DNA of 41,011 nucleotides from Deinococcus sp. GTDB taxonomy: Bacteria > Deinococcota > Deinococci > Deinococcales > Deinococcaceae. The notes under the pieces were generated by a model. It was not told the DNA's origin. It searched no databases and saw only the letters and a program-made list of their open reading frames with translations. The stretch covers positions 1-41,011 of the forward strand of contig NZ_JANYGJ010000129.1 in the NCBI RefSeq assembly GCF_025362455.1, read 5' to 3'. Below are positions 8,446 to 16,106 of the stretch, in pieces (positions within the stretch are counted from its first letter, which is position 1; every line of letters begins with the position of its first letter). The position numbers were made by a program, and so were the translations under genes.

Positions 8446-9792
8446 ATGACCACACCCAAGATTGCCATGCTCGGCGCGGGCAGCACCGTCTTCGCCAAGA
8501 ACCTGCTGGGCGATGTCCTCGGCTTTCCCGAACTCGCGGGCGCCGACATTCGCCTCTTTGACATCGATCAGGAGCGGCTGGACGTCACCGAGCAGGTGGC
8601 CGGGCGGGTCGCCCGAACCCTCGGCGCCCGCCCCAGCATCACCGCCACCACCGACCGCGAGCGGGCACTCGACGGCGCGGATTTCGTCATCAACATGATC
8701 CAGGTGGGCGGCTACAGACCCGCCACCGTCACCGATTTCGAACTTCCCAAGCACTACGGCCTGCGCCAGACCATCGCCGACACGCTGGGCATCGGCGGCA
8801 TCATGCGCGCACTCAGGACCGTGCCGGTGCTCCTGGACATGAGCCGCGACATGGAGCGGCTGTGCCCCGATACCCTGCACCTGAACTACGTCAACCCGAT
8901 GGCCATGAACATCTGGGCCTTGAGTCGGCAAACGCCGATTCGCACGGTGGGCCTGTGCCACAGCGTGCAGCACACTGCCGGTGAGCTGGCCGCCGATCTG
9001 GGCCTTCCGGTGTCCGAAATCGACTTTCTGGCTGCCGGGATCAACCACATGGCCTTCTACCTCAAGTTCGAGCATCAGGGAGAAAGCCTCTACCCCTGCC
9101 TTCAGGAGCTGGCGGCGTCGGGCAAGGCGCCGCAGGCCAACCGGGTGCGCTACGAGATGCTGCGAAGACTGGGCTATTTCGTGACCGAATCGAGCGAACA
9201 TTTCGCCGAATACGTGCCGTATTTCATCAAGGCGGGCCGGGGCGACCTGATCGAGCGCTTCCAGGTGCCGCTCGACGAGTACCCGCGCCGCTGCGAGTCG
9301 CAGATCGGCGCCTGGGAAACGCTGCGCACCCAGCTTCAGGACCCCGGCGCCCCGATGGAGGTCAAGCCCAGCGTGGAGTACGGCTCGCTGATTATCCACA
9401 GCATGGTGACTGGTCAGCCCCGCGTGGTCTACGGCAATGTCATGAACAGCCCGGCGGCGCTTCAGGGCGGCGGCGCGGGCAAACTGATCGGCAACCTGCC
9501 CGACGAGTGCGCCGTGGAGGTGCCGTGTCTGGTCGACAAGCAGGGTATTCAGCCGACCCGTATCGGCAAGCTGCCGCCGCAACTGGCGGCCCTGATGCAG
9601 ACCAACATCAACGTCCAGGCCCTGACGGTAGAGGCGCTGGTGAGCGGCAACCGCGAGCACATCTACCACGCCGCCATGCTCGATCCCCACACGGCGGCGG
9701 AACTCGACCTCGATCAGATCTGGGCCTTGACCGACGAGTTGCTCAGCCAGCACGGCGACTTCATTCCGCAGGCGTTGCAGGCCGCCGACTGA
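8446..9792 (+). CDS. melA: Alpha-galactosidase, glycoside hydrolase family 4
   Basis: 448-aa NAD- and Mn-dependent alpha-galactosidase that releases galactose from melibiose- and raffinose-type sugars in the cytoplasm by the GH4 redox mechanism. The N-terminal NAD-binding fold has GAGSTVF at 10-16. The metal-binding motifs are C171 in GLCHSV and H201 in AGINHMAFY; NYVNPMAMN is at 147-155. Segments such as RLGYFVTESSEHFAEY and LAALMQTNINVQ match E. coli MelA as recalled. ATG 8446 is chosen over 8374 because AAGG precedes it and the Rossmann strand starts at once. No melibiose transporter is adjacent. Followed by a hairpin at 9867. Confidence 0.93.
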   Translation: MTTPKIAMLGAGSTVFAKNLLGDVLGFPELAGADIRLFDIDQERLDVTEQVAGRVARTLGARPSITATTDRERALDGADFVINMIQVGGYRPATVTDFELPKHYGLRQTIADTLGIGGIMRALRTVPVLLDMSRDMERLCPDTLHLNYVNPMAMNIWALSRQTPIRTVGLCHSVQHTAGELAADLGLPVSEIDFLAAGINHMAFYLKFEHQGESLYPCLQELAASGKAPQANRVRYEMLRRLGYFVTESSEHFAEYVPYFIKAGRGDLIERFQVPLDEYPRRCESQIGAWETLRTQLQDPGAPMEVKPSVEYGSLIIHSMVTGQPRVVYGNVMNSPAALQGGGAGKLIGNLPDECAVEVPCLVDKQGIQPTRIGKLPPQLAALMQTNINVQALTVEALVSGNREHIYHAAMLDPHTAAELDLDQIWALTDELLSQHGDFIPQALQAAD

Positions 9793-9866
9793 TCCGGCCT
9801 GTGATCTGAACCCCGCGCAAGGTGCGGGTGGGGCCAGACCAGACGGCCAAACGGTCAAACGGCTTC

Positions 9867-9891
9867 GGCGCCCAGGTTTCATCCGGGCGCC
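9867..9891. terminator. Hairpin between convergent melA and photolyase-like gene
   Basis: Perfect 7-bp stem GGCGCCC (9867-9873) / GGGCGCC (9885-9891) with an 11-nt loop, in the gap between two convergent genes. There is no T-run, so it is a terminator-like hairpin that could serve both strands. Confidence 0.5.
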
Positions 9892-9962
9892 ATTCGTCCC
9901 CTTGAAGACGCCTGCCCGCGTCCCGATTGTGCGTCGATGAAGCGCAGGGCCGTCGCTCTGGC

Positions 9963-11357
9963 TTACGCTCCGCCCGGCGACTTCGGGGGCGCCGCTTTTT
10001 TGGTGCGGGGGCGTCTGGGCTTGGGGGGCGCCGGGGCTTTGCCGAAGGCGCTGGCGCTGATCTGCCGCCAGTAGTCGGCGTGGACGCGCAGGTCCAGCGG
10101 CGTCAGGCTGGCCCCGAAGACCGGCTGCGGCCAGAGTTGCACCTCTAACCCGGCAGCTTGCAGGGCCGTCACCGTCGCCGCGAAGCGTGGGCTGGGGCTG
10201 GGCGTGGTGGCGACGGTGACGGCTCCGTGGGCGCGGGCGAAGCGCCCGACCTCCGCCGCCACGTCGCCGCGCAGCACATGCACGGGCAGCTCCTGCACGC
10301 ACTCGTGAATGAAGCTCAGGCGCTTGGCACTGACCTCCCACTCGCGCAGCAGTTCATCGTCCCAGACAAACACGGCGGGCTGATCCGGGTAGCTGACCAG
10401 CGCCTCGTGGGTCGGTGAAAGCCGCTCGCCATGCACCCACACGACGACGTTTGGTAGGGGTTCAGGGGTCGGCGGCGACTCCCAGGGCACCGCCTGGAGC
10501 CGGGCGGGGTCCAGCGCCCCCGTCTCGCCCGGCGCAGCGGCTTTGCCCGCGAACAGCCGCCTGGAAAGCTCCGCATAGGTCGCCTCGAACGGGCAGCCGC
10601 CCTGTGCTGTGGTCTGGGCCAGCGGGCACCCGGCGCAGTACCGCTCACCGGCGTACCTCACCAGATTGCCCCGGTTCCACAGGTACGGGTAGGCCCGCCA
10701 GGTGCTCGCCACCCACTGCCAGTTGAGATTGTTGTTGGCCGGATCACCGTCGAGCAGGTGGGTGATGAACCACCCGGCCCCGGCCTGCCACCAGACCCGG
10801 CGGTGGTGGACTACGTAGCTGGCCAGCCACATCCGGACGTGGTTGTGCAGGTAGCCGCTCTCGCGCAGCTCACGCGACCAGGCGTCGATACAGGCCGCGC
10901 CGGTTTCGGCGGCTACGATGTCGGCGGGCAGGGTGCGGGCATAGGTGTCGGCGGGGTGGCCGGTCTGGTACGGCTGAAGGTCTCGCCACACCAGCTCACC
11001 GATCTCGGCGTAGACGCGGTTAAAATAATCGTGCCAGCTCAGCTCGTTAACGTACTTCCAAACCCGGCTGGGGGCGCTCTGGGGCGCCTGGGCCAGCGCC
11101 GCGTCCCGCACCTCGCTCAGCGTCAGGGCGCCGTGGTGCAGGTACGGTGAGAGTCGGCTGGCGTGTCCGCCCAAGTGCGAGCGGTCACGTCCGTAGGCCA
11201 CGGCGTCGAGCTGCGCCAGGGCACCCTGCGCCGCCGCCCGGCCCCCAGGCGCGAAGCCCCGGTGGTGCAGGCTCTGGGCGAAGACCTCGGCAAACAGCTC
11301 GGCGACGGGCACATCCCGCAGACTGGGGGGCAACGCGGCGGCGCTCAGCTTTGGCAT
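9963..11357 (-). CDS. Photolyase/cryptochrome-like protein with reversed domain order
   Basis: 464 aa. Residues about 30-265 form a photolyase FAD-binding domain: SRLSPYLHHG, KYVNELSWHDYF, GYLHNHVRMWLASYVVHHRR and DGDPANNNLNWQWVAST. Next comes a three-cysteine cluster (C241, C244, C254 in YCAGCPL and GGCPFEATY). Residues about 302-412 then resemble the photolyase N-terminal Rossmann domain: NVVVWVHGERLSPTHEAL, AVFVWDD, RLSFIHECVQELPVHVLRGD. In ordinary photolyases this domain comes first, so the order is permuted. A Lys/Pro/Arg-rich tail (about 441-464) could contact DNA. Lesion repair versus light sensing cannot be decided. An AGTGTG box (CACACT on the coding strand) seven bases before the ATG suggests a near-leaderless mRNA. 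Same direction as the photolyase upstream, 153 bp apart. Confidence 0.85.
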   Translation of the reverse strand: MPKLSAAALPPSLRDVPVAELFAEVFAQSLHHRGFAPGGRAAAQGALAQLDAVAYGRDRSHLGGHASRLSPYLHHGALTLSEVRDAALAQAPQSAPSRVWKYVNELSWHDYFNRVYAEIGELVWRDLQPYQTGHPADTYARTLPADIVAAETGAACIDAWSRELRESGYLHNHVRMWLASYVVHHRRVWWQAGAGWFITHLLDGDPANNNLNWQWVASTWRAYPYLWNRGNLVRYAGERYCAGCPLAQTTAQGGCPFEATYAELSRRLFAGKAAAPGETGALDPARLQAVPWESPPTPEPLPNVVVWVHGERLSPTHEALVSYPDQPAVFVWDDELLREWEVSAKRLSFIHECVQELPVHVLRGDVAAEVGRFARAHGAVTVATTPSPSPRFAATVTALQAAGLEVQLWPQPVFGASLTPLDLRVHADYWRQISASAFGKAPAPPKPRRPRTKKAAPPKSPGGA

Positions 11358-11413
11358 GCGCTGAAGTGTGCCACCCGCAGGCGCCGGGAACAGTGGTCTG
11401 GGGCAGCGTGTGA

Positions 11414-11465
11414 CTGATACGCCGGGCCATCACGCCTGAGCACCAGGGCAACCACTGATACCGGT
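11414..11465. promoter_or_regulatory. Repeated CTGATAC motifs between the photolyase genes
   Basis: CTGATAC at 11414-11420 and CTGATACCGGT at 11455-11465. The exact 11-mer recurs at 13178-13188, upstream of the other photolyase gene. The half-site would make the palindrome CTGATACC/GGTATCAG. Candidate shared regulatory motif; function not known. Confidence 0.3.
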
Positions 11466-11510
11466 GTGGATGTGTTGACCCTCTCAGCGTTGACCCATTC
11501 AGCGTTGCCC

Positions 11511-13013
11511 CTACCCCTTGCGCCCCAGGGCGTAGGCGGCCCGCATCCGGCCCAGGTTGCGCTCACGGGCCGGGGCATGCTCCACCACCGGCAACGGGTA
11601 ATCCCGGCCCAGCAGGCACCCGGCCTGCCGCTGCTGCTCCGCCGTCATGGTCCAGGGTTCGAGCAGGCAGGCGTCCGGCACCCTGGCCAGTTCGGGCAGG
11701 TAATGGCGCACGTAACTTCCGGCTCCGGGGTATTTTTTGGCGAAGGCCACCGGGCTGTAGATGCGGTCGATGGCGGTAAAGTAGGCGCTGGCCGAGAGCC
11801 ACATCCAGTTCGAGGCGTTCAGGCTCCAGTCGGCGTCGATGAGCAGTCGGTCGAAGACGCCCTGGCCCGCCTCCCAGCTCTGCCACAGATCGCCGCGCGT
11901 CAGAAAACAGGCCACCGAATGCCGCGCCAGGTGGTGCATCCAGCCCTCGGTGTTGAGTTGCCGCATGGCCGCGTCGATCCAGGGATAGCCGGTCTGGCCC
12001 TCGGTCCAGGCGCTCAGCAACTCCGGGGTGTCGTCCCAGTCGATCTGTCGGCAGATGGGGTTGCCGACCATCCGGTCGTAGTTTGGCGCACTGGCCCCGA
12101 TGGTGGTGAACATCTCGCGCCACAGCAGTTGCCCGACCAGCGAGGTGGGCGGCAGGCTGTGCGCCCCGGCGGCCCGCTCGGCTTCCCGCAGCGCCTGATA
12201 CATGGTCCGGGCCGAGAGCGAGCCGAATTTCAGGTGGGCGCTCAGGCGGGTGGTGGCCGCCGGGGCGTGGGCCGAGGGATCGGTGCTCGGTTTCTCGAAG
12301 CCAGCGACGCGGGCCGGTTGTGAGGTCCAGGCTGACAATGTGGCGAGTGCGCCCCGTTCGCCGGGCGTGACGAAGGCCAGCCCCGCCGCCTGCGTGTGGT
12401 GCCCCAGCTCGGCCAGGGTCGGAATGCCGAGCTGATCGGTCAGGTCGGCCAGGCGAGCCAGCTCGCCCACAGGTGGCAGCCGCGCCGGGGTCGGCAGCGG
12501 GGCGGGTGGTTCCCCGACCTTGGCCACCAGCTTCACGAAGCCGCCGTAGCTGAGCGGTAAGACCCCGTCCGCCGCCGATTGCAGCACACCGGGATCAAAC
12601 AGGGTGTGCCCGCCCGGCGTCCGCACCTCTGCGCCCAGCCGCCGGGCCAGTGCGGCGGCCCCGGCGTCGCGTTTCACGGCGTACGGCTCGGTGTCGGCCT
12701 CGAAGACCAGCCGACTGACCTTCCACTGCACCATCACCCGCTCCAGCTCGGCCAGCGGCTCGCCCCGCAGCACGATCAGCCGCGAGCCGCGCCCGGTGAG
12801 TTCCGCGTCGAGTGCCCGCAGACTCTCCAGCAAGAAGGCCGTCCGGTTGACGCCGACCCGCGTAGGACCAAGCAACTGGGGATCGAGGATGAACACCGGA
12901 TACAGGGCAGCGGTGCCGTCCAGCGCGGCGTGCAGGGCCGGGCTATCGTGCAGGCGCAGACCTTTGCGAAACCACAGCAGCGTGACCGGGCCGGGGGCGG
13001 AGGGTGAGGGCAT
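11511..13013 (-). CDS. Animal cryptochrome/(6-4) photolyase-type photolyase
   Basis: 500-aa photolyase in the usual domain order: Rossmann domain first (LLWFRKGLRLHDSPAL at 12-27, FEADTEPYAVKRDA), then the FAD domain from about 290. The FAD domain carries GNPICRQIDWD, TGYPWIDAAMRQL and GWMHHLARHSVACFLTRGDLW, the hallmark block of animal cryptochromes and (6-4) photolyases. H361 and H365 correspond to the two histidines needed for (6-4) repair. The FAD-N5 position is asparagine (N399 in DADWSLNASNW), as in repair enzymes rather than animal cryptochromes. The ATG at 13013 is chosen over 13139 because the Rossmann strand starts at once and TACCCT lies seven bases upstream on the coding strand, a likely leaderless start. 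Repair of (6-4) photoproducts is the best guess; CPD repair is not excluded. Confidence 0.92.
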   Translation of the reverse strand: MPSPSAPGPVTLLWFRKGLRLHDSPALHAALDGTAALYPVFILDPQLLGPTRVGVNRTAFLLESLRALDAELTGRGSRLIVLRGEPLAELERVMVQWKVSRLVFEADTEPYAVKRDAGAAALARRLGAEVRTPGGHTLFDPGVLQSAADGVLPLSYGGFVKLVAKVGEPPAPLPTPARLPPVGELARLADLTDQLGIPTLAELGHHTQAAGLAFVTPGERGALATLSAWTSQPARVAGFEKPSTDPSAHAPAATTRLSAHLKFGSLSARTMYQALREAERAAGAHSLPPTSLVGQLLWREMFTTIGASAPNYDRMVGNPICRQIDWDDTPELLSAWTEGQTGYPWIDAAMRQLNTEGWMHHLARHSVACFLTRGDLWQSWEAGQGVFDRLLIDADWSLNASNWMWLSASAYFTAIDRIYSPVAFAKKYPGAGSYVRHYLPELARVPDACLLEPWTMTAEQQRQAGCLLGRDYPLPVVEHAPARERNLGRMRAAYALGRKG

Positions 13014-13308
13014 AGTGCCAAGGGTAGAGTCCAGCCTGGACGCCGACTGTAGCGACTCCCTCAGCGCTGCCCTGCCCGTCGGCGCACTGTGGCGTCTGCT
13101 GGAGCCCTTCGTGCTCAATGCCCGGCCCGTGCGGATCAAAGGCCGTGACCGGGGTGTGCAGCCGTCTACCGGTTAGTCTGATACCGGTTGCCTGAGGCTA
13201 GCCCTGGGCACCAGCACTTTGAAGGCTGCCCCGCTCGACCACACCCCGCGCTCCCTTCCCGTACGTTTCGCCGCCCACCACACCCCACTGCCCCCCAGGA
13301 GCCGCCAC
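13014..13308. promoter_or_regulatory. Divergent photolyase / xylA intergenic region
   Basis: 295 bp between divergent genes. AGGGTA at 13021-13026 is the putative -10 (TACCCT) of the minus-strand photolyase. CTACCGGTTAG (13166-13176) and CTGATACCGGT (13178-13188) are adjacent ACCGGT palindromes. GTACGTTTCG (13261-13270), 39 bp before the xylA ATG, resembles the GGAACGTTTC operator of the LacI locus. An AGGAG ribosome site precedes the xylA ATG. Confidence 0.4.
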
Positions 13309-14472
13309 ATGACCACGTACCAGCCCACGCCCGCCGACCGTTTCACCTTTGGCCTCTGGACGGTGGGCAACGTAGGCCGCGACCCCTTCGGCGAGCCGAC
13401 CAGGGCGGCCATGCAGGCGCCGTACCTGGTCCAGAAGCTGGCCGAGCTGGGTGCCTACGGGGTCAACCTCCACGACAACGATCTGGTGCCGTTGGGCGCC
13501 AGCGCCGCCGAACGTGACCGACTGGTCGCCGACTTCAGGCGCTCACTCTCGGACCACGGCGTGAGGGTGCCGATGGCGACCACCAACCTGTTCGGCGATC
13601 CGGCCTTCAAGGACGGGGCCTTCACCTCCGCCGACGCCCGCGTGCGGGCCTACGCCCTCCAGAAAACCATGCTCAGCATGGACCTGGGGCATGAACTCGG
13701 CGCCGAGACCTACGTTTTCTGGGGAGGCCGCGAGGGCAGCGAGGTCGATGCGGGCGGCAAGCTGCTGGACAGTCTGGGCTGGTTTCGCGACAGCCTGAAT
13801 TACCTGGCCGAGTATTCACAGTCGCAGGGCTACGGCTACCGTTTCGCGCTGGAACCCAAGCCCAACGAGCCCCGCGCCGACATTTTTCTGCCCACCGTCG
13901 GCAGCGCATTGGGCTTCATCGCCACGCTGGAGCAGCCGGAGTTGTTCGGCGTCAACCCGGAGTTCGCCCATGAGACGATGGCGGGGCTGAACTTCACGCA
14001 CGCCGTCGCCCAGGCCATCGACGCGGGCAAACTGTTTCACATCGACCTCAACGATCAGAAAATGGGGCGCTTCGATCAGGATCTGCGCTTCGGCTCGGAG
14101 AACATCAAGGCTGCGTTTTTCCTGGTGCAGCTTCTGGAGAGCAGCGCCTACGCCGGACCCAAGCACTTCGACGCCCACGCGCTGCGCACTGAAGACGAGG
14201 CCGGGGTCTGGGCCTTTGCACGCGGCTGCATGCGTACCTACCTGATGCTCAGGGACAAAGCCCAGCAGTTCGCCGCCGACGGCGAGATTCAGGCGGCGCT
14301 GGCGGCCTACCGGGTCGAGGACCAGGCGATGCAGGCGCTGAGTACCTTCAGCCCGGCCAACGCTGCCGCGCTCAGAGCCCACGCCTTCGACCGTGCCGCG
14401 CTGGGGGCGCGTGGCCCCGGCCTGGAGCGGCTCGATCAGCTCACCGTCGAACTGCTGCTGGGTCTGCGCTGA
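13309..14472 (+). CDS. xylA: Xylose isomerase, class I
   Basis: 387-aa xylose isomerase converting D-xylose to D-xylulose in the cytoplasm. Its length is that of the class I (Streptomyces-type) enzyme. Seen in the sequence: FGLWTVGNVGRDPFG, the catalytic His in YGVNLHDNDL (H55), YVFWGGREGSE, the metal-ligand region FALEPKPNEPRADIF, and HIDLNDQKMGRFDQDLRFG. The ATG at 13309 is preceded by AGGAG at good spacing; the 30-codon upstream extension lacks family similarity. The xylose ABC importer follows 356 bp downstream on the same strand. No xylulokinase is in the window. Confidence 0.97.
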   Translation: MTTYQPTPADRFTFGLWTVGNVGRDPFGEPTRAAMQAPYLVQKLAELGAYGVNLHDNDLVPLGASAAERDRLVADFRRSLSDHGVRVPMATTNLFGDPAFKDGAFTSADARVRAYALQKTMLSMDLGHELGAETYVFWGGREGSEVDAGGKLLDSLGWFRDSLNYLAEYSQSQGYGYRFALEPKPNEPRADIFLPTVGSALGFIATLEQPELFGVNPEFAHETMAGLNFTHAVAQAIDAGKLFHIDLNDQKMGRFDQDLRFGSENIKAAFFLVQLLESSAYAGPKHFDAHALRTEDEAGVWAFARGCMRTYLMLRDKAQQFAADGEIQAALAAYRVEDQAMQALSTFSPANAAALRAHAFDRAALGARGPGLERLDQLTVELLLGLR

Positions 14473-14556
14473 TCGACCTGTGCTGGCCGACCTGTGATGG
14501 CCGACCTGAACTGATTGGCCTGCGCCGCCCTCCCTCATGAGCCGCTCCATGAAACT

Positions 14557-14581
14557 GGGCAGACCCGCGAAAAACCTGCCC
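14557..14581 (+). terminator. Hairpin downstream of xylA
   Basis: GGGCAG (14557-14562) / CTGCCC (14576-14581), able to extend into an alternative CC(T)GCCCA...TGGGCGGG pairing just downstream. It lies in the 356-bp xylA-xylF gap, which also holds 14-bp tandem units at 14475-14502. Terminator-like without a clear T-run. Confidence 0.35.
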
Positions 14582-14682
14582 AGGACGCCTCTGGGCGGGT
14601 GCTCAGCCGTGGGAGTTCACCCATATAGGCAGGTGGGTCGGCTCCGCTGCGTGAAGAGCTGGTAAAGCTTGCAATGTTGCGC

Positions 14683-14710
14683 TATTCTCTTTTTACGAAC
14701 ACAATTTCGT
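14683..14710 (+). promoter_or_regulatory. xylF promoter -10 with overlapping inverted repeat
   Basis: TATTCT at 14683-14688 is a good -10 box. Starting seven bases later, ACGAA (14695-14699) and TTCGT (14706-14710) form an inverted repeat covering the expected transcription start, a natural repressor position. The leader to the xylF ATG is about 130 nt, with TTTCGTT repeats and a CAGGAG ribosome site. The -35 is weak, suggesting activator or sigma assistance. Confidence 0.45.
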
Positions 14711-14828
14711 TTCGTCATTCCGCTGGTGCCTTCGGTGGATTTGTGGTGCCACATGGCTCTTTCGTTCGGCAGGTGTCGCGTTTCTTGTCGCCTGGCCCCT
14801 TGTTCTGCACCGCCCGCACAGGAGAACC

Positions 14829-15872
14829 ATGAAACGACTCGGCAAGCTCATGACCGCTGTTCTCGGCCTTTCGATGCTGACTGCTCCCGCCCTGGCACAA
14901 AAACCAGTCGTGGTGGGCGTGAGCTGGTCTAACTTTCAGGAGGAGCGCTGGAAGACCGACGAGGCGGCCATCAAGGCCCAGCTCGCCAAACTGGGGGCCA
15001 CTTACCTCAGCGCCGACGCCCAGAGCTCCAACGAAAAGCAGCTCTCCGACATCGAGAGCCTGGTCACGCGCGGCGCCACCGTGCTGATCGTGCTGGCCCA
15101 GGACAGCGAGGCGATTTTGCCCGCCATCGCCAAGGCCAAGGCCGACGGCATTCCGGTCGTCTCCTATGACCGCCTGATCGAAGATCCCTCGGCTTTCTAC
15201 CTGTCCTTTGACAACAAGGAAGTCGGGCGCCTCCAGGCCAAGATGGTGCTGGCCGCCAAGCCCAGGGGCAATTACGCCTTTATCAAGGGTGGCCCCACCG
15301 ACCCCAACGCCCAGCTCCTCTACGACGGACAGCTCGAAGTGCTCGCGGCGGCTATCAAGTCCGGGGCCATCAAGAACGTCGGCAATCAGTTCACCGAGGG
15401 CTGGAAGCCGGAAGTCGCCCAGACCAATATGGAGCAGATTTTGACCGCCAACGAGAACAAGATCGACGCCGTGGTGGCCTCCAACGACGGCACGGCGGGC
15501 GGCGCCGTGGCGGCCCTGGCCAGCGTGGGCCTGGCGGGCAAGGTGCCGGTCAGCGGCCAGGACGCCGACAAGGCCGCGCTCAACCGCATCGCCCGTGGGC
15601 AGCAGACCGGCACCGTCTGGAAGGACTCGCGCGCCCTGGGCTCCGAGGCCGCCAAGATCGCCGTGCAGCTCGCGGGCGGTGCCAAGCTGGCTTCGGTGGC
15701 GGGCAGCTCGACGTTCAATGGTGGCCCCAAGAAGGTCACCGTGAATTCCATTCTGCTCAAGCCGGTGGTCATCACCAAGAGCAACCTGGGCGTGCTGATC
15801 GCCGCCAAGTGGGCCACCAAGGCCGAAATCTGCAAGGGCGTCACCGGCACCGCCGTGGCCGCCTGCAAGTAA
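14829..15872 (+). CDS. xylF: Xylose ABC transporter substrate-binding protein
   Basis: 347-aa periplasmic-binding-type protein of the D-xylose importer. The N-terminal signal peptide is cleaved after ALA (residues about 1-23, TAPALAQKP); it has no lipobox. The sugar-binding fold shows GVSWSNFQEERWKTDEAAI, IPVVSYDRLI and VVASNDGTAGG, as in XylF. Two cysteines near the C-terminus (EICKGV and AACK) could form a disulfide. First gene of xylFHG; AGGAG lies upstream of the ATG. A hairpin and tandem repeats separate it from xylH, which would allow the binding protein to be made in excess. Confidence 0.93.
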   Translation: MKRLGKLMTAVLGLSMLTAPALAQKPVVVGVSWSNFQEERWKTDEAAIKAQLAKLGATYLSADAQSSNEKQLSDIESLVTRGATVLIVLAQDSEAILPAIAKAKADGIPVVSYDRLIEDPSAFYLSFDNKEVGRLQAKMVLAAKPRGNYAFIKGGPTDPNAQLLYDGQLEVLAAAIKSGAIKNVGNQFTEGWKPEVAQTNMEQILTANENKIDAVVASNDGTAGGAVAALASVGLAGKVPVSGQDADKAALNRIARGQQTGTVWKDSRALGSEAAKIAVQLAGGAKLASVAGSSTFNGGPKKVTVNSILLKPVVITKSNLGVLIAAKWATKAEICKGVTGTAVAACK

Positions 15873-15916
15873 GCCTGCGCCCACACGACATCTGAAGCGC
15901 AGTTGATCTGATTTAC

Positions 15917-15953
15917 GGCTGGGGGAGACGGAGAGGTAGCCGCTTCCCCAGCC
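15917..15953 (+). terminator. Intra-operon hairpin after xylF
   Basis: Perfect 8-bp stem GGCTGGGG (15917-15924) / CCCCAGCC (15946-15953), followed by GCCTTTTC. Position and form suit partial termination or 3'-end protection of the xylF mRNA before the permease gene. Confidence 0.5.
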
Positions 15954-16020
15954 GCCTTTTCAATACCAGCCGCCTTTTGAATACCAGCCGCCTGTTCAGT
16001 ACCAGCCGCCTGTTCAGTAC
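15949..16020 (+). repeat. Four tandem 18-bp units between xylF and xylH
   Basis: Four head-to-tail 18-bp units, each starting CAGCCGCC and ending AATAC or AGTAC, at 15949, 15967, 15985 and 16003. Units 3 and 4 are identical; 1 and 2 differ by one base. The first unit shares its start with the hairpin arm of the preceding terminator-like structure. Probably slippage-prone; copy number may vary between strains. Confidence 0.85.
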
Positions 16021-16106
16021 TGTGTCCCCCTGAGCCTGAACACCGGAGCTGTTCCAGATATACTTCTAGCCAGACCCGCCTCTATGCACTGCTACACGGA
16101 GCCCGA

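Noticed and set aside
8407..10341. 644-codon open frame on the minus strand
   Set aside because: It is antisense to melA, which has full GH4 motifs; composition is Arg/Gly/His-rich as expected for a shadow frame in high-GC DNA.
9963..11357. Calling the Cys cluster an iron-sulfur site as in FeS-type bacterial photolyases
   Set aside because: Only three cysteines are clustered and their spacing differs from the four-cysteine set of that family; kept as a question only.
15949..16020. Tandem repeats considered as a CRISPR array
   Set aside because: Units are only 18 bp, directly adjacent with no spacers, and no cas genes are present.
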